From positions 1 to 33,667 of the forward strand of contig JACNHM010000279.1 in NCBI GenBank assembly GCA_014383605.1: 33,667 nt of DNA, written 5' to 3'. Positions 32,179 through 33,667 of this stretch are shown piece by piece (positions within the stretch are counted from its first letter, which is position 1; each line of letters starts with the position of its first letter). This stretch comes from Chloroflexota bacterium. Its GTDB lineage: Bacteria > Chloroflexota > Anaerolineae > UBA3071. Below the pieces are notes generated by a model that saw nothing but the letters and a program-made list of their open reading frames with translations, ran no database searches and was not told the DNA's origin. The position numbers and the translations under genes were made by a program.

Positions 32179-33361
32179 CCGATGCCTCTAGTTCCTCCCA
32201 CCGCGCCACCGACCGGTGCAGGATCCGTTCCAGCCCGGCCGCGTCCTGCGGCACGGGGTCGGCATCTACTCGCAGGCCGAAGACCATGCGAGTCTCGAAG
32301 GCAATAGCCGGGAAGTCAGCCTCGGCCACACCGTAGTCGGTTACCGGGTGGCCCAGGCCGATCTCGACGATGAATCGCTCGATCGCGGCAATGGCCCAGT
32401 CGGCGAGTTCCTCGTCGCTCAAAGGTTCGCCGCAGCCCAGGAGGCGGGCGACTTGCGCCAGCTTGCCGATCGCGTTGGGCCGGGAGTTCTCCAGGCACGC
32501 AGGCATCACCGATGCGATGCTGCGGGCATGGGTGATGCCATGGCGCCCACCCAATACCATGCTGAAGCTGTGCGGAGTGATGATGGCGTTGGTCGCTAAT
32601 GAAATGCCGGCCAGCGTATCGCCCCACGCCATCTGGTTGCGCAGATCCAGGTCATCGCCGTTGCGGATCGCCTGGGGCAATGCTCGAGAGATGATGCGCA
32701 GCACCTCCTGGGCGCAGAGCTTGCCCATGGGGTTGTCGGCGCGAGAGAGGCAGCCTTCCAGCGCCTGGGCGAACGCGTCGAAGCCGGTGACCGCTGTCAC
32801 TTCGGGCGGCATGGTGCGCAAAACCTCCGCGTCGCAGAACGCCGCGCGCGGGTACAGGTAATCGGAGATGAGCGCGCGCTTGAGGCCGCGGCTCCGATCG
32901 GACAGCACCGATACGCGGCCGACGTGGCTGCCCGTGCCCGACGTGCCGCTGATCGCGATGATCGGCAGGGTTGCGGCCGTGATCGTGCGCGGGCCGTTGA
33001 GCACGTAGTCCATGATCGGCCCGGGGTGGGTCGCAGCGACGGCCACCGCCTTGGCCGCATCCAGCGCGCTGCCGCCACCGCAGCCGATGATGACCTCCGC
33101 ACCGAATTGCCGGGCCAATTCGGCGGCCGCCTCCACCTCGTCGTAGTTCGGCTCGGACGAGATGCCATCGAAAACCTGGCCTTCGACCTCCGCAGCCACC
33201 AGTAAGTTCAGGATCCGGTCCGTGACGCCGGCAGACCGCATGGCGCGACGGCCCGTGACCAACAGCGCCTTGCGGGCGTTGCCCAGGTATTGGCCGAGCT
33301 TCTGCACACAACCGGCGCCGAACTCAACCGGCACCGGCAGGCTCATGGTCCAGCTCCTCAT
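32141..33361 (-). CDS. Iron-containing alcohol dehydrogenase family protein
   Basis: A 406-residue group III (iron-dependent) dehydrogenase. GCGGGSALDAAKAVA is the NAD loop and SGTSGTGSHVG the conserved serine/threonine segment. The metal-site positions are D195 in GFDAFAQ, H264 in TPHSF and H278 in THARS. The second ligand, normally His four residues after Asp, is Gln199, a change seen in some subfamilies. It would reduce or oxidise an aldehyde such as lactaldehyde or glycolaldehyde released by one of the aldolases. Two starts are good: ATG 33361 (GGGAG 5 bases upstream, chosen) and ATG 33346 (GAGGAG upstream). Its 3' end overlaps the UxaE-like gene by 38 bases. Confidence 0.85.
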   Translation of the reverse strand: MRSWTMSLPVPVEFGAGCVQKLGQYLGNARKALLVTGRRAMRSAGVTDRILNLLVAAEVEGQVFDGISSEPNYDEVEAAAELARQFGAEVIIGCGGGSALDAAKAVAVAATHPGPIMDYVLNGPRTITAATLPIIAISGTSGTGSHVGRVSVLSDRSRGLKRALISDYLYPRAAFCDAEVLRTMPPEVTAVTGFDAFAQALEGCLSRADNPMGKLCAQEVLRIISRALPQAIRNGDDLDLRNQMAWGDTLAGISLATNAIITPHSFSMVLGGRHGITHARSIASVMPACLENSRPNAIGKLAQVARLLGCGEPLSDEELADWAIAAIERFIVEIGLGHPVTDYGVAEADFPAIAFETRMVFGLRVDADPVPQDAAGLERILHRSVARWEELEASDGNEKAEKVRQT

Positions 33362-33433
33362 CGTTACTCCCTTTCCCGATGTGTCTCCCATCAATTTCCC
33401 GCCCTGCTTTGCATCTGTGGCCCTGTGCTTCGC

Positions 33434-33667
33434 CTACTGCCCTTGGTGCGCCACATCCCATCCGTTCAGGATCTCGCGCGCCTGTTCCAATACCAGCCCC
33501 ACCCGGTTGGCGCCGGCTTCCACCATGGCCAGGAAACGGAAGTAGTTGCCCACCCGCCCGGATGCCTTAACCCCCATCTGCGGGCCAACGGTCTGCCGGA
33601 TCAGCCGCACGTCCTCGTACAGCGCCAGGGGGTCCGGGCTGAACCCCGTGCAGGTCTTGACGAACGC
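33434..33667 (-). CDS. DeoC-like (deoxyribose-phosphate aldolase family) aldolase, C-terminus
   Basis: The last 77 residues of a class I aldolase, entering from the right edge. [10 protein letters not shown] matches the Schiff-base lysine motif FVKTSTGF of DeoC, and GVKASG plus the [10 protein letters not shown] strand match the second conserved lysine and the following helix. DeoC normally continues with GTSSG, which binds the substrate phosphate; here the residues are [11 protein letters not shown]. The protein may therefore use a non-phosphorylated substrate, or belong to a sister family. The stop is TAG at 33434-33436, 72 bases before the alcohol dehydrogenase start, so the two are probably cotranscribed and could act on the aldehyde in sequence. 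Confidence 0.75.
   Translation of the reverse strand, partial: AFVKTCTGFSPDPLALYEDVRLIRQTVGPQMGVKASGRVGNYFRFLAMVEAGANRVGLVLEQAREILNGWDVAHQGQ

Overview
The window is a 33.7-kb, GC-rich bacterial segment in which every gene I accept lies on the minus strand. Transcription runs from right (high coordinates) to left, and spacing is tight, with several ATGA or TAATG stop/start overlaps and purine-rich ribosome binding sites. There is no rRNA, tRNA, CRISPR array, transposase, phage gene or housekeeping marker. Strong Shine-Dalgarno sites, an alpha/beta-fused E1 dehydrogenase, a corrinoid protein with URO-D-fold partners, and two recurrent intergenic inverted repeats fit an uncultured Chloroflexota (Anaerolineae-like) genome. 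That placement is inference with modest confidence. No gene-free stretch exceeds 300 bases.

Layout in transcription order. 33667-28799: a partial DeoC-like aldolase, an iron-type alcohol dehydrogenase, a UxaE-like uronate epimerase, a small transaldolase and an SDR. 28782-25309: an epoxide hydrolase, an Ldh-family oxidoreductase and a PfkB sugar kinase. 25275-24356: a corrinoid protein gene bracketed by two different inverted-repeat elements. 24328-19902: an SDR lacking its catalytic lysine, then fused E1 and a frameshifted E2 of a 2-oxoacid dehydrogenase complex. 19887-10186: three URO-D-fold proteins, a large divergent glycosidase, an HpcH/HpaI aldolase, a D-2-hydroxyacid dehydrogenase and two tandem KDG-kinase paralogues. 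10146-6876: a DHDPS-family aldolase, a KDPG aldolase, a single-domain sugar ABC ATPase with degraded motifs and a UlaG-like lactonase. 6765-1: a second epoxide hydrolase, a GH36 alpha-galactosidase, a GH127 beta-L-arabinofuranosidase, a chimeric and decayed gene, and the start of another SDR.

Taken together this is a catabolic island for unusual sugars and sugar acids. Intracellular glycosidases release monosaccharides. Dehydrogenases, a lactonase and an epimerase would convert them to 2-keto-3-deoxy acids. PfkB kinases and aldolases of five different families would cleave these, and the E1/E2 system could use the 2-oxoacid formed. The most unusual element is the set of three URO-D-fold proteins plus one corrinoid protein embedded in the sugar genes. 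I propose, as a hypothesis only, corrinoid-dependent removal of O-methyl groups from methylated sugars. Two loci are broken in ways that could be biological or assembly artefacts: the E2 gene (a 193-bp imperfect tandem duplication) and the chimeric ORF at 517-918.
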